From Strobilurus pachycystidiatus (taxonomy: Eukaryota > Basidiomycota > Agaricomycetes > Agaricales > Physalacriaceae), in contig JAHLMK010000008.1 in NCBI GenBank assembly GCA_019915135.1, forward strand, positions 1,116,001-1,180,000: a DNA stretch of 64,000 nucleotides. Reading direction: 5' to 3'. Position numbers and translations under genes: made by a program. Positions 36,238-50,240 of the stretch are shown here, piece by piece; position 1 is the stretch's first letter, and each line of letters begins with the position of its first letter. A model generated the notes under the pieces. It searched no databases and was not told the origin of the DNA. It saw only the letters and a list, made by a program, of their open reading frames with translations.

Positions 36238-36247
36238 AAAAATCGGA
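36206..36247 (+). repeat. LINE poly(A) tail and right target-site duplication
   Basis: Thirty A residues at 36206-36235 are followed directly by GGAAAAATCGGA (36236-36247). Confidence 0.88.
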
Positions 36248-36521
36248 TTATCGCCCCACGGTCCCAGTCGGTCCCCACACGATCGTTGATCGATCGATCC
36301 GGCGGCTGTGGACCCGAGGTAGAGCTAATCTGCCAATCTTCGTGCTAATTAGTCTAGATTAGTCTACATTTGTCGCGTCTCAAGGCAATGCTTGGATTTT
36401 TACCGCGTCTCAATGTTACTCTGAATATATACGAGCTAATTGTAAAGGAATAAGCAGTACAAACATTCTTGTGAAGCTCGTGTGACGCTGAGAAACTCGT
36501 CATCTTCATGAAACCGCACGT
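36248..36521. repeat. Duplicated GH5 upstream flank, right part
   Basis: CGCCCCACGG, ATCGTTGATCGATCGATC and CGCGTCTCAATGTTACTC match 39264-39385, completing the upstream arm of the proximal copy. At 36522 the distal copy begins. The stretch just before it also resembles 25610-25730, so the tandem junction lies here. Confidence 0.7.
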
Positions 36522-36735
36522 CTAGTGGCAACAGTCCAGAAGTGCATTGAAAGGATGTGGTAGGCAAAGAACGAGGGTATGATAGAGTAGATATAGCGAA
36601 AAAAAGTCCGCGAAACAGTCCAGGATCAAAGACAGTACGGGGTAGTGTATGTGATACAGTTCTCCGCCATGATGGTCGTGAGGTTATAACTTAGAAAATG
36701 TTCGGTTGAGTCCATGATGTCTTCCTTGTCTTCTT

Positions 36736-38668
<1,933 letters not shown>

Positions 38669-38732
38669 TTAGTACTCAGTGTGCAAAGGGGGTTTCTCAT
38701 CCCCTTCGTAGAGCTAGCGAGCCGCAGTCAGA

Positions 38733-39053
38733 TTGGCAGGTACAAGGCCGCCAATCACCCAACTGCAGGAAGCTTCAGCAATGAGCACCGGAGCACATAT
38801 GTTTTCTAAGTTCTTGACGTACCAGACAGGGGATCAGCTCGGTCAGCTTCCGTATATCCACTTTGACCTTGAGGTAGCATATGAACAGAAGGACACCACA
38901 CAGAGCTCCCACAAGCAATCAGAAGGAGAAGATGATGTTGACGATATTGACCATTCAATCGATGGTCTCATGGATGATGGAGCATGGAAAGGCAACGGCA
39001 CTAGTCATATTCAAAAGGTTGATGCAACAGCTGTCGAACGACTAGAGGTATGA
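38733..39053 (+). CDS. Unassigned small ORF upstream of the GH5 gene
   Basis: An open frame of about 107 codons, acidic in its second half (GEDDVDDIDHSIDGLMDD). No family was recognised. The corresponding part of the proximal copy (30545-30720) is similar in sequence but not open. Constraint therefore seems weak and this is probably not a real gene. Confidence 0.2.
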   Translation: MAGTRPPITQLQEASAMSTGAHMFSKFLTYQTGDQLGQLPYIHFDLEVAYEQKDTTQSSHKQSEGEDDVDDIDHSIDGLMDDGAWKGNGTSHIQKVDATAVERLEV

Positions 39054-39420
39054 GACCATTCATCGAGGCTTGCTCGCAATGCGCATGCGGCATCGTGCGA
39101 CGTGTTTGAATGAGCCGAGCAAGTGAAGCGCTTTTGCATGTCCGAGAAATGTAAGCGGCCGGTACGTCGTTCTCCTCCAACAGTATATGCAGATGCACCA
39201 AATGTCCAGTGGAGTGGAGCTGTGGTTTAGAGGTGGGGAACTTGACAGAAAAAAACGGAGCATCGGCCCACGGCCCCCGCAAGATCATTGATCGATCGGC
39301 GGCATCGGACTGTCAGAGGCCTAAATCCGTGCTATTTCCTCTCAGAGGCTCTCACGGTTCATTTACGCGTCTCAATGTTACTCCTCAATCAATCTTGATT
39401 TGCGCGCTGTCTTCAATAGC

Positions 39421-40519
39421 AGCATTCTTTGACCATCATCTTTTTCTTGAGGCTTTCCTCCAAAGCTGTAGCGCAGTGCGACGCGAGCATATCATCAGGT
39501 TGTCCATGAACCCTTTCATAAGGCTAACATGAATGCTAGCTATGTTTAATGTCCTCGTGTTCTCACATTGTCCGCCTACCCCTCGTTACATTGGCTGCGA
39601 GCCTCCCTACTGTGTGCGCATTAACCTGGATGGTGCTGGAGGCATCCCCGGTTCGCCTACCTTGATCATGAAACCTCCCACCATGGAGACATATAGAACG
39701 TACTTGTAGACGAGATTCAGTCTATACTATAGCCGCCGGCGGGGCTCTGGCGCTTGTGGGGCTCTTGTGTTTGCAAAGTACGCGCTTGGGCCTTGGACTA
39801 AAACTTAGCAAAGTATCCCTTTTTTTCTGAAATTTGTTTTTGACAGGATGTACTAGAGCTGACGATGTGCAAGCGGCGCGGCGTAGAGCGTGAGAGTAGC
39901 AATTACAGGCGCGAAGGGAGCGGCTACGAGGTCACCTGATGTGGGTTGCGGGCACAGTGGCCACGATGCATCATGCTCGCCTTCTAGTGGAGAGCATGAG
40001 TATACTTCCACAACATCTATTATCGAGGTCAAGGTCGACTAGAAACGGCCAGTTCCAGTCGAAATGGTTCAACCATGCTGCCGATTTTTTCGCAGGGCTC
40101 GCCTATTGGCATCTCCAAATGAGTGAGCTGAAGAATCGCCAGCTTGGATCAAGTTAGAGATCTGAGACTTACTCTGCATCTTCATTCGCCACCTCTGCCG
40201 AGCGACGAGTATCCGAGCTCTCCTGTCAGCTATCATGCGCCTTCAGTGAGCTTCATCGGCTATGCACATGCCTTCCAACACATTCCCGGAGCCCAGCATA
40301 CTCAATGCCACCGCCTGAGGATCATCACGGTCCCTCTGAAACACACAGAGAGAAGAAGAGTCTTCCCCGCCACCATGAAACCGGGTCATCCCCAGTCTGA
40401 TTTCCCACTATCACCGCCTTTGGCGTCTCCTACCACCCATCAATTACTATCACCGCCTGTATTCCTTGCCCAATGTTCGACAGGTCATGCCATCAATGTG
40501 CATCTAAATGTATAATGCG
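39421..40519. other. Intergenic stretch with no supported gene
   Basis: This lies between the duplicated locus and the convergent carrier gene. A plus-strand open frame (40144-40515) with Pro/His/Ser-rich sequence lacks a good start codon. An earlier one (39939-40157) shows no family features. Confidence 0.4.
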
Positions 40520-42032
40520 TTAATCATCGCCATCTCGGACCGACTTGTACAGATTTATGATAAGGTCATTGGCGGTGAGCGTAACGATTCTGTTCGTTAT
40601 CAGTATCACCTTTCCATGGCAGTCAAGCGGGACAACGTACGTGTGTGGTGCTATACGCAGGAAATGTGCAGTGGATCCTGAACAGCAACGTGAGTCGGAA
40701 GGGCAATATGTAAATCATAGAGCCATACCTTTATACCAGCCACGAACACCTTCTATCTTGAAGGTTTTCCACAGACAGTCAATGGGATTCTTGTACAAAG
40801 TCCCCACGAGCTTGCCCTGGGCATTACGCACGGTAGGCTGGTTGTACATTCGAGTCAAAGCCTGTAAGGGAACGGTCAGCGAGTCGTTTTACCTGTGCGA
40901 GCCCGGACCCACCGTATCGGCTGGCTGCATGGCGAGACACTGACAAGGATTTCGAGATAAGAAGACTGCAGAGAGCCAAAACGGAGAAACCACCAACCAC
41001 ACAGGCGCCTGAGACGGAGCTACTAAGGAGGAACGTCCAAGTGCTGTTGGCAGGAAGGAGACCATGCTGAACTATCTGGCTCTTAGTGAAATTGTAACTC
41101 GGTAGTTGCACCTGAACGACAATGAGCGTCGTGCACATATTCCCAGATTGTCATCACTGACCGATGAGCCCATTGATGTCCGTAATATGGCGGCGTCCAT
41201 TCCACGCACAAGCCCGCGTAGCTTCTCTTGCTTGTAAATCGTTGATAGTGCTTGGAACCCATTTTTGTAATAATGCTGCGCGCCAACGGGGAGAGCAGGA
41301 GAATATGCCTAAGGGCGGTGCGTGATCGGCAGTGTAACTCAAAGGTACTCCGTACTACGGACCTGCATTCGCGCTTTGATAAGAAACAGTGGGTTCCCCA
41401 AAGAAGCTGACAATCATTTGAGAAAGCATTTGGTGTCGAAAAGAGTATACAGACCTCCAACCGCGCCACTGGTAGCTCCGGCAATCACAGATGTTAACGG
41501 GATTTGCTCAGACGGTCCGCGTCCAATGAACTCGTTGATTGTTCTCCGGAAAGGCTCGTAGAAACCTGCACAAATTCAGTTCAAGGATACCTCATGGGAT
41601 AAGTGGTATTGACCTAATCTGGAGCCATTTAGGAGAATCTGGACAATTCAGACAAGAGGGTGGGGTATGCGGCATGCATGACTCACTTGGTAGGCGTACT
41701 AGGCTCATGAGACAGAGTGTACGACGTGAAAACAAGAAAAACTCACTGCTGGTCCCAGTCCGCGTTGCATCCCGCGGATACCTTCGTTCTTGTATGTTTT
41801 TGCGAACACATCAAGGGCATTCTTGTATACTTTTTCACCGCCGCCCTTGGCCAATTCGCCTTGCAATTGCAAACGTGTTTTTGCAACCTCGGCAGGGTTC
41901 GAAATGGTAACCTGTGATGATTGAGCAAGACATAAGACGGAAGGATAGACAAACACCGACAGCAATAGATGCAGCAATTCCGCCGCAAATGAAGCCTTCG
42001 GTAGTCGAAAGACTACCTTTGGCGGTGGACAT
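40520..42032 (-). CDS. OAC1: Mitochondrial carrier, oxaloacetate/sulfate (Oac1) type
   Basis: This is a member of the mitochondrial solute carrier family in the inner membrane. The ATG at 42032 begins MSTAKGSLSTTEGFICGGIA, the first helix. After an intron comes NPAEVAKTRLQLQGEL, a family signature (PxExxKTRxQ variant) with the Oac1-like LQGEL extension, then YKNALDVFAKTYKNEGIRG and MQRGLGPA. Later exons give SAVAGATSGAVGG-type residues near 41460-41500. The third repeat reads YNQPTVRNAQGKLVGTLYKN, CLWKTFKIEGVRGWYKG and STAHFLRIAPHT, matching the Oac1 end (GLGAHYLRIAPHT pattern). It stops at 40520-40522. Several small introns are present. Substrate assignment rests on the overall pattern and is inferred. 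The start is 159 bp from the Mdm1-like gene on the other strand. Confidence 0.85.
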
Positions 42033-42191
42033 TGGCTGAGGCGAGGTCAAGGGCGGTGGTCAAACTATAACAGTCCGCTCGGGACTCTCGCCCGAAGCTT
42101 CGCCTCGGCATCACGGTCCGATGAAGCGGCTGTCAGATGATGTCGACGTCCATGTGAAGCTCACTGTTGGCGACGATGAGCTCGAGTCGAA

Positions 42192-45100
42192 ATGACATCG
42201 TACGCTAATATCACGACTGTCCTTCTCGTTGGCATTGCCGCGGTCATTATCCCCATCATCTTCCGCATCATCTCCTCGCCGCTGGTCCTTCTCCTCATAT
42301 CCCCTCTGCTTCTCGTCCTCCTTGCACTCACTTTCCTGGGTTTGCATGTCTTCTTCGGCCACTATCTCGACAAAACCTCGCCACCGCCACCGCCCAGGCT
42401 GCTCAATGCCGCGCGACCGTTCGCTTTCTCGACTCCTGCCGCGTGGCAAGCAGTCCTAACACGCTCGCAATGGTCCCAGGACACGCCCGTGTCTCTGCCG
42501 CCGCTCTTCCCAGACTCGCCCGAAGTATCGGAGGCCCTCAATGACATTCTATCCAAGATTCTCCGCGACTTTGTCATGGTCTGGTACAGCAACATATCCT
42601 CCTCCCCATCCTTCCCCACCGCGGTGACAGACATCCTACACGACTCCATTCAAAGGTTTTTGGACAGAGCAGATGGACTCGACCTGGCTGCAATTATTGT
42701 CAAGCGGATTCTACCCAAAGTGACTGCCCATATCGAATTGTTTCGTCAGTCTGAAATGGCCCTTCGAGGCGCCGGGTTGGAACGTCGTTTGACGCAATCT
42801 GAAGAGTTGGACCTGTTGCTCGCCAGTCGGTACGCAGTCGGAACAGATAATTCCAAGCTACACGAAGCCGTGGATAATCTCTCGACAACGTTCACCAAGC
42901 AGACGGAGGAGAAACATCTGCGGCAAATGGTCGAGAGAGCCCTCCCATACGTGTTACCGTCTGTGGAAGGCCGTAGTGCAGCCCTCAAGCTTGTTGTCCG
43001 AGAGATTGTCGCGTGCTCTGTCATGTATCCTGTCATGGAGATGCTGTCGGATCCAGATTTTTGGAATCAGCGTATTGATCAAGTGGTATGTTATAACATT
43101 GCCCTGACTCGTCAAGTCCTCACCCAATGCTTCTAGGCCGGCGCTGCTATACAACAACAGTGAGTTCCCCAAGTTTCGTATGCTCCCCGCTCAACAATCG
43201 CAGGAAGCTCATCACCAAAGTGCGCAATGTCCTAGAGGCTCAGTCCCCAAAGTCACAGAACCGCATGTCCACCGCCATTCCATCACCTGCACGTAATGAA
43301 CTTATCACCATTCGTACCGATGCGCGCCAATTCGAATCTTTCTTGCGCAGCATCAATCGATTTTCCTCTCTCCTGGATGCACGCCGCCTCAAAAACGATG
43401 TTGTTGGAGAGATAAGAAGAACACGCATGCTTCTCGGTATGTATCTGACATTCCACCTTCCAATCTCTTTCTAATGTAACGCAGCCAATCACGAGAAAGA
43501 CGATTGGATCAACGGTGAAAAGACTGAGGACGTCGTTGCTTTTTTGGATCGGCTCTACACAGCAAAGCGCAAAGTAGAAGAAAGAATTGCCGTTCTGGGC
43601 GGCGGTGATGATGACTCTGTAAGAAATCATGGTTCCGTTACAATATCTCTCAATCTGACCGTGTCCGTACCCTAGCAATCGGCTGCTTTCCCGGACTCAG
43701 GTCCTAAATCTGTCACTTTACGCGACATCCTGGGCAATCCGAGCTCCCTTTCGTATTTCATGGAGTTCATGGACCGCAAACAGCGATCACTCCTTGTGCA
43801 GTTCTGGTTGACTGTGGAAAGCTTCAAAAATCCCCTTGAATCCGTCGACTCGGACTCGGAAAACGAAGACCAAGAATCCATCAAGGACCCATCAATGACA
43901 GTGACTGTGAAGGAGGACATTTCCATGATTCATGACCTGTACTTCTCCAGTCCAACTCCCCATCCGGTCCTATCCTCGATCTCACAGAAACATGTCGACA
44001 TTATACGCGACTTTGCTCAGTCGGAGCTAACTCCTTCCATTTCCGGTCAAAAGCGGGTTCGAAAGAGCGTCTTACACGCTCAGCGACAGGTAGAACACGA
44101 GATGGAGCAGGACTTCGAAGACTTCGAAAGATCGGAGCTTTGGTTCCGTGCCATTAGCGACACGGACTTTGCACCCAAGAAAAGTCCAGCCATCCTCGAG
44201 TCTCCGGAACGTCCGTCTTCTACGACCCAGTTCTCCTTACCTCCATTGGCCCACACGAAATCGGCTGGTTTGGCTCCACCGGTGCTTCACCGCTCGGAGT
44301 CAACACCGAGCTACTTCATGCCTAGAGCTGGCTCTGGGTCTACTCCCAGCCTCTCCTCTATACAGTCGCGCTCTCAGAGTCATCAGCCTTCCAACATAGA
44401 GGTTCTCATGTCTCCTGTGGCGGACAGTTCGTCTGAAAAGGCTAGAGCACCTCTTTTTGACGACCCTGACGATCAGGAGCAGAGACTGCAAGAACAGCGG
44501 ATGGAGGCGATTCACGCTGCATTGACAGACATCATGGCTGTAGAGGAAGACGATAACGCGGCCAAGCCCAAAGATGGCGGAAAGCAGCGCCCTCCTCGAA
44601 CAGCGAGCTCCTCCAAGAATAAGCGCCGAGGCTTGTTCGACGACGATGAACCTGATGAGCTTGACGAACCTGACGACCATCACGAAGAAACCCAAGAGGA
44701 GCACCAGTCCTTTCAGCTTGCAGCTCCTGGAGATCTTCACCTATCTTACGAGATCAATCGTCTTAGTGAGAAGATCACGCATCTCCAGGCGCAGGAGACC
44801 ATGCTTGACAACCTGATAAAGAAAGCGGAGCTTGCAGGCGATACACAGGAGCTTCGACTACTCATGACTTCCAAGTCGTCTATGAACCGGGAGCTCCGTC
44901 AGCTGCAGTTCCAGAAGCTGCAATACCAGCAGCAGGAATCTGCGAACAGGCTGTTTTCTGACCGGACGAAGGTCTCTATTGTGAATTCGACAGTCGGGGA
45001 GGAGGACGGGAAGCAAGTTGTACGATATCTGATCGAGGTACAGCAGCTCGCGCCTGATGGTAGCTTCGCGTCCGGTTGGGCCGTCGCCAGACGTTACAAC

Positions 45101-46318
45101 GAATTCCTCAGCATGTATACCAAACTTCGGGAGCGTTATGCACTGGTGCGGAATTTGGACTTCCCAGGAAAACGTCTTGTACCGACGTTGAGTGGGCATT
45201 TCATGGATGCTCGTAAAGCCGGACTTGAGAAGTACCTCCAGGTGGGTTTCTTCCCGTGTAGTGATTTACTTTTCCACACTAATACAGCAGTAGGGCATCG
45301 TTGCCATTCCTGCAGTATGCGAAAGCGATGAACTCAAGGCATTCCTGTCTCGTGATTCACCTTTTGTTGCCGCGGAAATGCCCTCGAGCGCGCCGTCCAA
45401 AGGCCCTCCCGGCTTTTCGGGCACTGATCTCGTTCGGAATGTGTATCGCTCTGTTGCAGAGAGTATCGACGACATGTTCTTCGGCCCTTCCATGCTCGAC
45501 GTTATGATTCAGCGTCTCACTCGGCAGGCGGCAGAGTTTGCCGGCATCGTTGGGTCGGACGTCACCAACGAGGACCTTGTTGCTCAAGCTCTCAATGCCG
45601 CCGGAAAGAATGCGTCGGACGCTAGCATGATACTTTCCGCGGACTTGAAGCCTCTAGAAGGCGAGAGCTCAACCTCGAGCTTCTCAGCCCCGATTTGTGA
45701 TCTCATATTGGCCATCTTCGAACTGAAGAAGCAAAATAATGCCAATTGGCTTCGGCGGCAAGCCATCGTGATCATCCTGCAACAAGTTCTTGGTGGGACA
45801 ATAGAGAGGTGCTTCTGAAACGTTCCCTCTCGTACAGGGCTTGCTGACTGGCCCTATAGGCGTATACGAGATACTGTAAAATCTCTTTCGGAAGCGCCGC
45901 GACTGCTGTCCTACCTCGATACTTTTCGGGAGGGTTTTTGGCCGGGAGGGACGCTCAAGCCTCCCGGCATACCACGTACTTCTGAGGAGAAGACCAAGAC
46001 TCGCGATGAAGCCAATCGCAAGCTCTCTGCATTATTCCCTGGTTTGTGGACTGCAGGCCTGTATTCGTTCATCTTAACCGATGGACCTTTCTAGATCTGG
46101 CCGCTAATATGATTGGACGATCCAACGCACGCCGCGGTGCTCGTCGTATCTTCGCTGTGCTGCAGAACAAACGACTCAATCAACACATCGTTTATACAGT
46201 TGTTGACGAGGTCAGAATCATTCTGTCTCCCCATCTCTCTAATCGCCTGCTAATCCTAGTTCAGATTGTATCAGCTCTATTCCCCGATTCCCCCACTCAA
46301 CTTGTGAACGACTCATGA
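42192..46318 (+). CDS. MDM1: Mdm1-like PXA-RGS-PX-nexin C protein
   Basis: This is a homologue of Mdm1/SNX13/SNX25, an ER-anchored tether to vacuole or lipid droplets that binds phosphoinositides. It begins with an N-terminal hydrophobic hairpin (VLLVGIAAVIIPIIFRIISS and LLLISPLLLVLLALTF). A PXA domain follows (about 42480-43140, with DFVMVWYSNISSSPSFP, LVVREIVACSVMYPVMEMLS and PDFWNQ). An RGS domain begins ILGNPSSLSYFMEFMDRKQR at about 43730. A long acidic linker and coil follow, then a PX domain at about 45000-45240 (VRYLIEVQQL, WAVARRYNEFLSMYTKLRER, FPGKRL). The nexin C domain (about 45420-46310) ends FPDSPTQLVNDS. At least seven introns are present. Confidence 0.92.
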
Positions 46319-46589
46319 TCACGACACTCCTGGACGTATGGTTATTGATACCCGACGTAATTTATTGTAGTACTGTTATTTCTGAATCATGCATCGACGA
46401 TCATGGCCTCCTCTTGTACGGCAGTCTCTGGGCCTGCTGTATCGGGAGTAGCAGCAGGAATAGCCTCGGTAGGCTCTACTTTGGGCTTTTTGTGGCGATG
46501 GAAGCGACTTGAGGCGATTTTCGACGCCTCTGGGTCGTCGAAGCTGATGGACTATGATGAATGCCCGATCTATGAGAGAGTTCAAGAGC

Positions 46590-48178
46590 TTACACTTTGA
46601 TCGCGTGGAGGATAAAGCCTCCCGAGCCTGAGGTCATCATCGTAGGATGTGTCCGCCCAGGTAAGACTTGATAGCGTCTTAGCCATCCCTCCGTTACACT
46701 GGGGCATAGATACCCTGGGATGTTGCGCAACTGATTTTGTAGGTCATTGAGGATTTGTCCGTGTGGGCTTTGCACAACTATCGAGGCTGAACCAGCTAAG
46801 TATGGTACGAGCTTGTTAAGAACAGATAATGCGTCGTATTCCGTTGCTACAATAAGCCTAGGCAAAAATGAGTTAGCGGTATAATGCACCTATAATAAGA
46901 CCTTCATACCCGTCAAACTCGCCGGCAAAGAGCTCCTCCCGCGTATTCGTTAGAGCGTCTGTCAGTCCTTTGCGCTTCTTCAAGCGCGACTTTTGCCTCT
47001 CTGACCGGATTTCTTCAGCAGGAAGATCCGAGGGTGGAACAACTGATGTGTCTTAGCGAAGGGCAGGAATGGAGAATGAAAAGTTCTCACTGGGTGTATA
47101 GTCCTCCTCAGCGGTGGCCCAATTTAATGATGCCAGCACGTTATTGACCTCAGCCTTGACGAAATTCATTTGCACCATCACAGGGTATGCTGGAGGCGAG
47201 TCCGTATCACAAATTGTGATGAGACGTCCTTGGCCTACTGGCCCGTCAGTGTCACGCGTCAAGAATTGCAGAGAAGACGAACCTCCTAGGCGAGATAGAA
47301 TACCAGCAACTAATAACCCAGATGCATCGTCCACTGCAATGTAACGTCCACCGGGTCTTATGCTTGCGAGATTGAGGATTTGCGAAAGTGTATCGGCGCG
47401 TACGTCTCTTATCCGAGTCTGATCCTTGTTGAACCAATAGTCACAGACGTTGAACAGAGTTGGTTCAATCGTCGTAAAGGTTTTAGAGTACCTGAGCAAG
47501 TCATTAGAAGCTCGACAGATAGATATGATCTGAAGCGTACTTGGCCTCCTTGCGCTTCTTGTACTTTTCTTTGCTGTACTCTGTCTTGAGGGCGTAGTTC
47601 GCATGCTTTTCTATTTGCTTTTTGATGATGTCCTGGACCGAATTGGAGGGAGGAAATGACATGAAAGATAGAACGCACAGATGCATGGACGCCAGACTGC
47701 TTCAACGCAGTGATTTCATCTATCGTCAACGGTTGTACAAACTCTCCGTCGTTTATCAGCTCGTTGGTTGCGTCGGTATCCTCTGAGAAGAGTTATTAGC
47801 CAATGCTGATGTTATGACTTGCAGACATCCTACCGACTTCCTGCAGCGTGCGAGGTGGAATAACTGTGAGCTTTTTGTCGATGATTTCATGTGTGAATCC
47901 AAAGGGCTGCCCGATGAGCTCGTTGGCAAAGAAAGAGCCAAGTCGTCCGACGGTGATGGTCCTAAAATGCGTCAGCCGTCATTGGATGGATTGCCCAGTG
48001 AAAAAGTGTCACAGTACGCGTCTTTGTCGGCCTTGACGCCGCGGACATCGCCGTTGGGCACACGGATGAGGACGTGGTCGCCGCTTTTTATCGTCCTCGA
48101 GATGGGCGGCGCTGAAGAGCTGGAGGGCTCGCCGTTGCTCATTTCGAGGTTCATCAAGGCAAGAGCCAGATTAGGCAT
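46590..48178 (-). CDS. TRM6: tRNA (adenine58-N1)-methyltransferase non-catalytic subunit
   Basis: With Trm61 this subunit forms the enzyme that makes m1A58 in tRNA, including initiator tRNA-Met, in the nucleus. The N-terminal beta-barrel has SGDHVLIRVPNGDVRGVKAD and VGRLGSFFANELIGQPFGFT, then HEIIDKKLTVIPPRTLQEVG. A helical part (HANYALKTEYSKEKYKKRKE) is followed by the Rossmann-like half: LFNVCDYWFNKDQTRIRDVR, ADTLSQILNLASIRPGGRYI, AVDDASGLLVAGILSRLGG. The end VLPGRTHPTMMTSGSGGFIL is the conserved C-terminus. There are about seven exons. ATG 48178 is the first in frame; Met codons within the next 15 codons (MNLEMSNGE) are alternatives. Only 57 bp separate it from the UNC-45 ATG. Confidence 0.93.
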
Positions 48179-48235
48179 CAATTCCGTGATCACAACCTGA
48201 CTTGGCATCCGACCCCGATCTTGATTCTTGACGCT

Positions 48236-50240
48236 ATGTCGGCTGGCAACGTCCAGACACCGCTGGACAATCTGCTGAAGAAGACTGCCACAAATGACCC
48301 AGTCCTCCCTGACGAACTCGGATATCTCATCTCCGCGTTTCTCCCCTCCCAGAAACCCCACGCGGCGTATCTCATCCTCTCTGCCTTCTGCCAGGGTGTG
48401 CGCAAAGACAAGGCACCGGAAATTGCCACCCAGTCTCTCGTTGACGTCTTTTCCCCTTTGGTTCTGCCCCATCTCGAAGAAACCAACGAAAACGATATCC
48501 TGATCGCAATAACGTTTCTCACTGCTCTCTTCCAAGTTGACTGGGAGTCGGCGGCAGCCATATTCAGCAAGGATGGTGTCCTAGAGATGGTCATGGACAG
48601 TGTCGATCTCAAACCCTCCGAAGAACTATCTCTCCAGGTCGCCCATCTGCTCAGCCAAGCATGCGGCCATAAACCTTGTAGGGCGTTTCTTCGTCCCGAA
48701 ACAACTCAATGGCTCGAGTTCATGGCCAGTCCGTCGCGTCCAGAGACCGTTAGGGCTGCTGCCACGGTTGCTCTCGTCAAATTGCTGAAGGGGAGCGCGT
48801 CGGATAACGCAGACGTAACGGGCGGTACGACAAGTCCTCAGGTTGACAGGACGGAGGACGAACTAGCGACTGTGATGAAGAAAATGGTGCTGTCCGGAGG
48901 TGGATCGTCTGTTGCAGATGCGGTGGAGGGTCTGGCATATCTCTCAGTGAATCCTGCCGTGAAGGAGATCATCTGCCAGGATCCCTCATTCATGAAGGCT
49001 CTCTTTGGTCTTGTACCACGCCGGAAAGCATCAAACATCGCTGAAACCCACTCCTCTCTCATCTACGGGGTCATTCTCATCATCTCCAACCTGTGTGCTT
49101 ATCTGCCTCAGCTTACGGAAGAGCAGGCGCAGATGCAAAAACTCCGTCGTATGGCAAAGTCCACCGACACACCCAGCGAGGAAGAGTCTTCACTGAATAG
49201 CGATGAGAATGTCCGCGTCAGAGTGCGGAAGCTTGTTGCAAACGGCGTGACGGACGTATTCCCGCCTGCCTTTGCATCGTCAGACAGTCTTGGGATACGG
49301 ATGGAGATCGGGAAGGCCTTGTTGAGCATAGTAACCGACAAGGACAACAGAGGGAAGGTTCTGAGCACAGGTGGCGCCAAAGTCCTTGCGAAAATCGTCA
49401 AAGCATCCGTCTCTTCCCCATCTTCGGGCAAGTTCACTCTCGATCCCGCATACCTATTCCCCATCCAGCTTTGGCCAAGCTTGCTATCACGGCAGCACCT
49501 GTTCAAGTCTTTGGGCCTGACGATGGTGCGATATACGACGTAATCCGACCATTCTCCCTCACTCTTCAACATTCCTCAACCCTCCTCCTCCAAAAGTTCG
49601 AAGTTATGATGGCTTTGACGAACCTCTCCTCCCATAGCGCCGAAGTCGCCTCCCGCATCGCGGATACGGACGGCCTCGTCAACCGCGTCGAGCTCTTCCT
49701 CTTTGAGGACCATGTCATGATCCGTCGTGCCGCCATGGAACTCATCTGTAATCTCATAGCTGGCTCCGAAAAACTCTTCCAGCGCTACGGAGGTGTTCCA
49801 AGGAAGACAGCGGGGTCAAATCGAAAGTGCAGGTCCTGCTTGCCCTTTCTGACGTGGAAGATCTCCCTACCAGACTAGCAGCATCTGGTGCTCTTGCAAC
49901 AGTGACATCGGAGCTGGGTGCATGTCAAGCGTTGCTCTCGCTGCAGCTAGAGCGACATCGCGCCTTCCCGATAATGGCACAACTCATTGATCCATCGACG
50001 GACCCAGATTATGATAGCAAAGAGCCACCGGAGAACGATCCCGGACTCGTACATCGGGGAGTGATATGCGCGAGGAATCTACTCGTCTCTATTGATGACT
50101 CGAAGCATCGTGCGGAGCTCACCAGGGATTCAGACAGTAGTGGGCTACTGAAGGCGCTTGGAGGTGTGGTGCAGAGCAGTAAGGTTCCACAGATTGTTCA
50201 ACCCGCGGCCGAGGCATTGAAATGGCTCATTTCGTCTTGA
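48236..50240 (+). CDS. UNC-45/She4/Cro1-like myosin chaperone, with two apparent frameshifts
   Basis: This is a UCS-domain chaperone that folds myosin heads, cytosolic. The first frame (48236 on) gives ARM-like helices (AFLPSQKPHAAYLILSAFCQ, VDVFSPLVLPHLEETNENDI). It continues into the UCS core: SVADAVEGLAYLSVNPAVKE, LIYGVILIISNLCAYLPQLT, VLSTGGAKVLAKIVKA. Homology then jumps one frame near 49470 (ALAKLAITAAPVQVFGPDDG, VEVMMALTNLSSH-type region, ELICNLIAGSEKLFQRYGG). It jumps again near 49800 (VQVLLALSDVEDLPTRLAAS ... AEALKWLISS, stop 50240). No intron of normal size explains either jump, and one missing G at each place would restore the frame. These may be sequencing errors in G runs or real inactivation. 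Confidence 0.87.

Noticed and set aside
49372..49469. Intron in the UNC-45 gene that would fix the first frame break
   Set aside because: The phase fits, but it would delete the conserved GGAKVL segment and uses a weak donor, so a one-base error or mutation is more likely.
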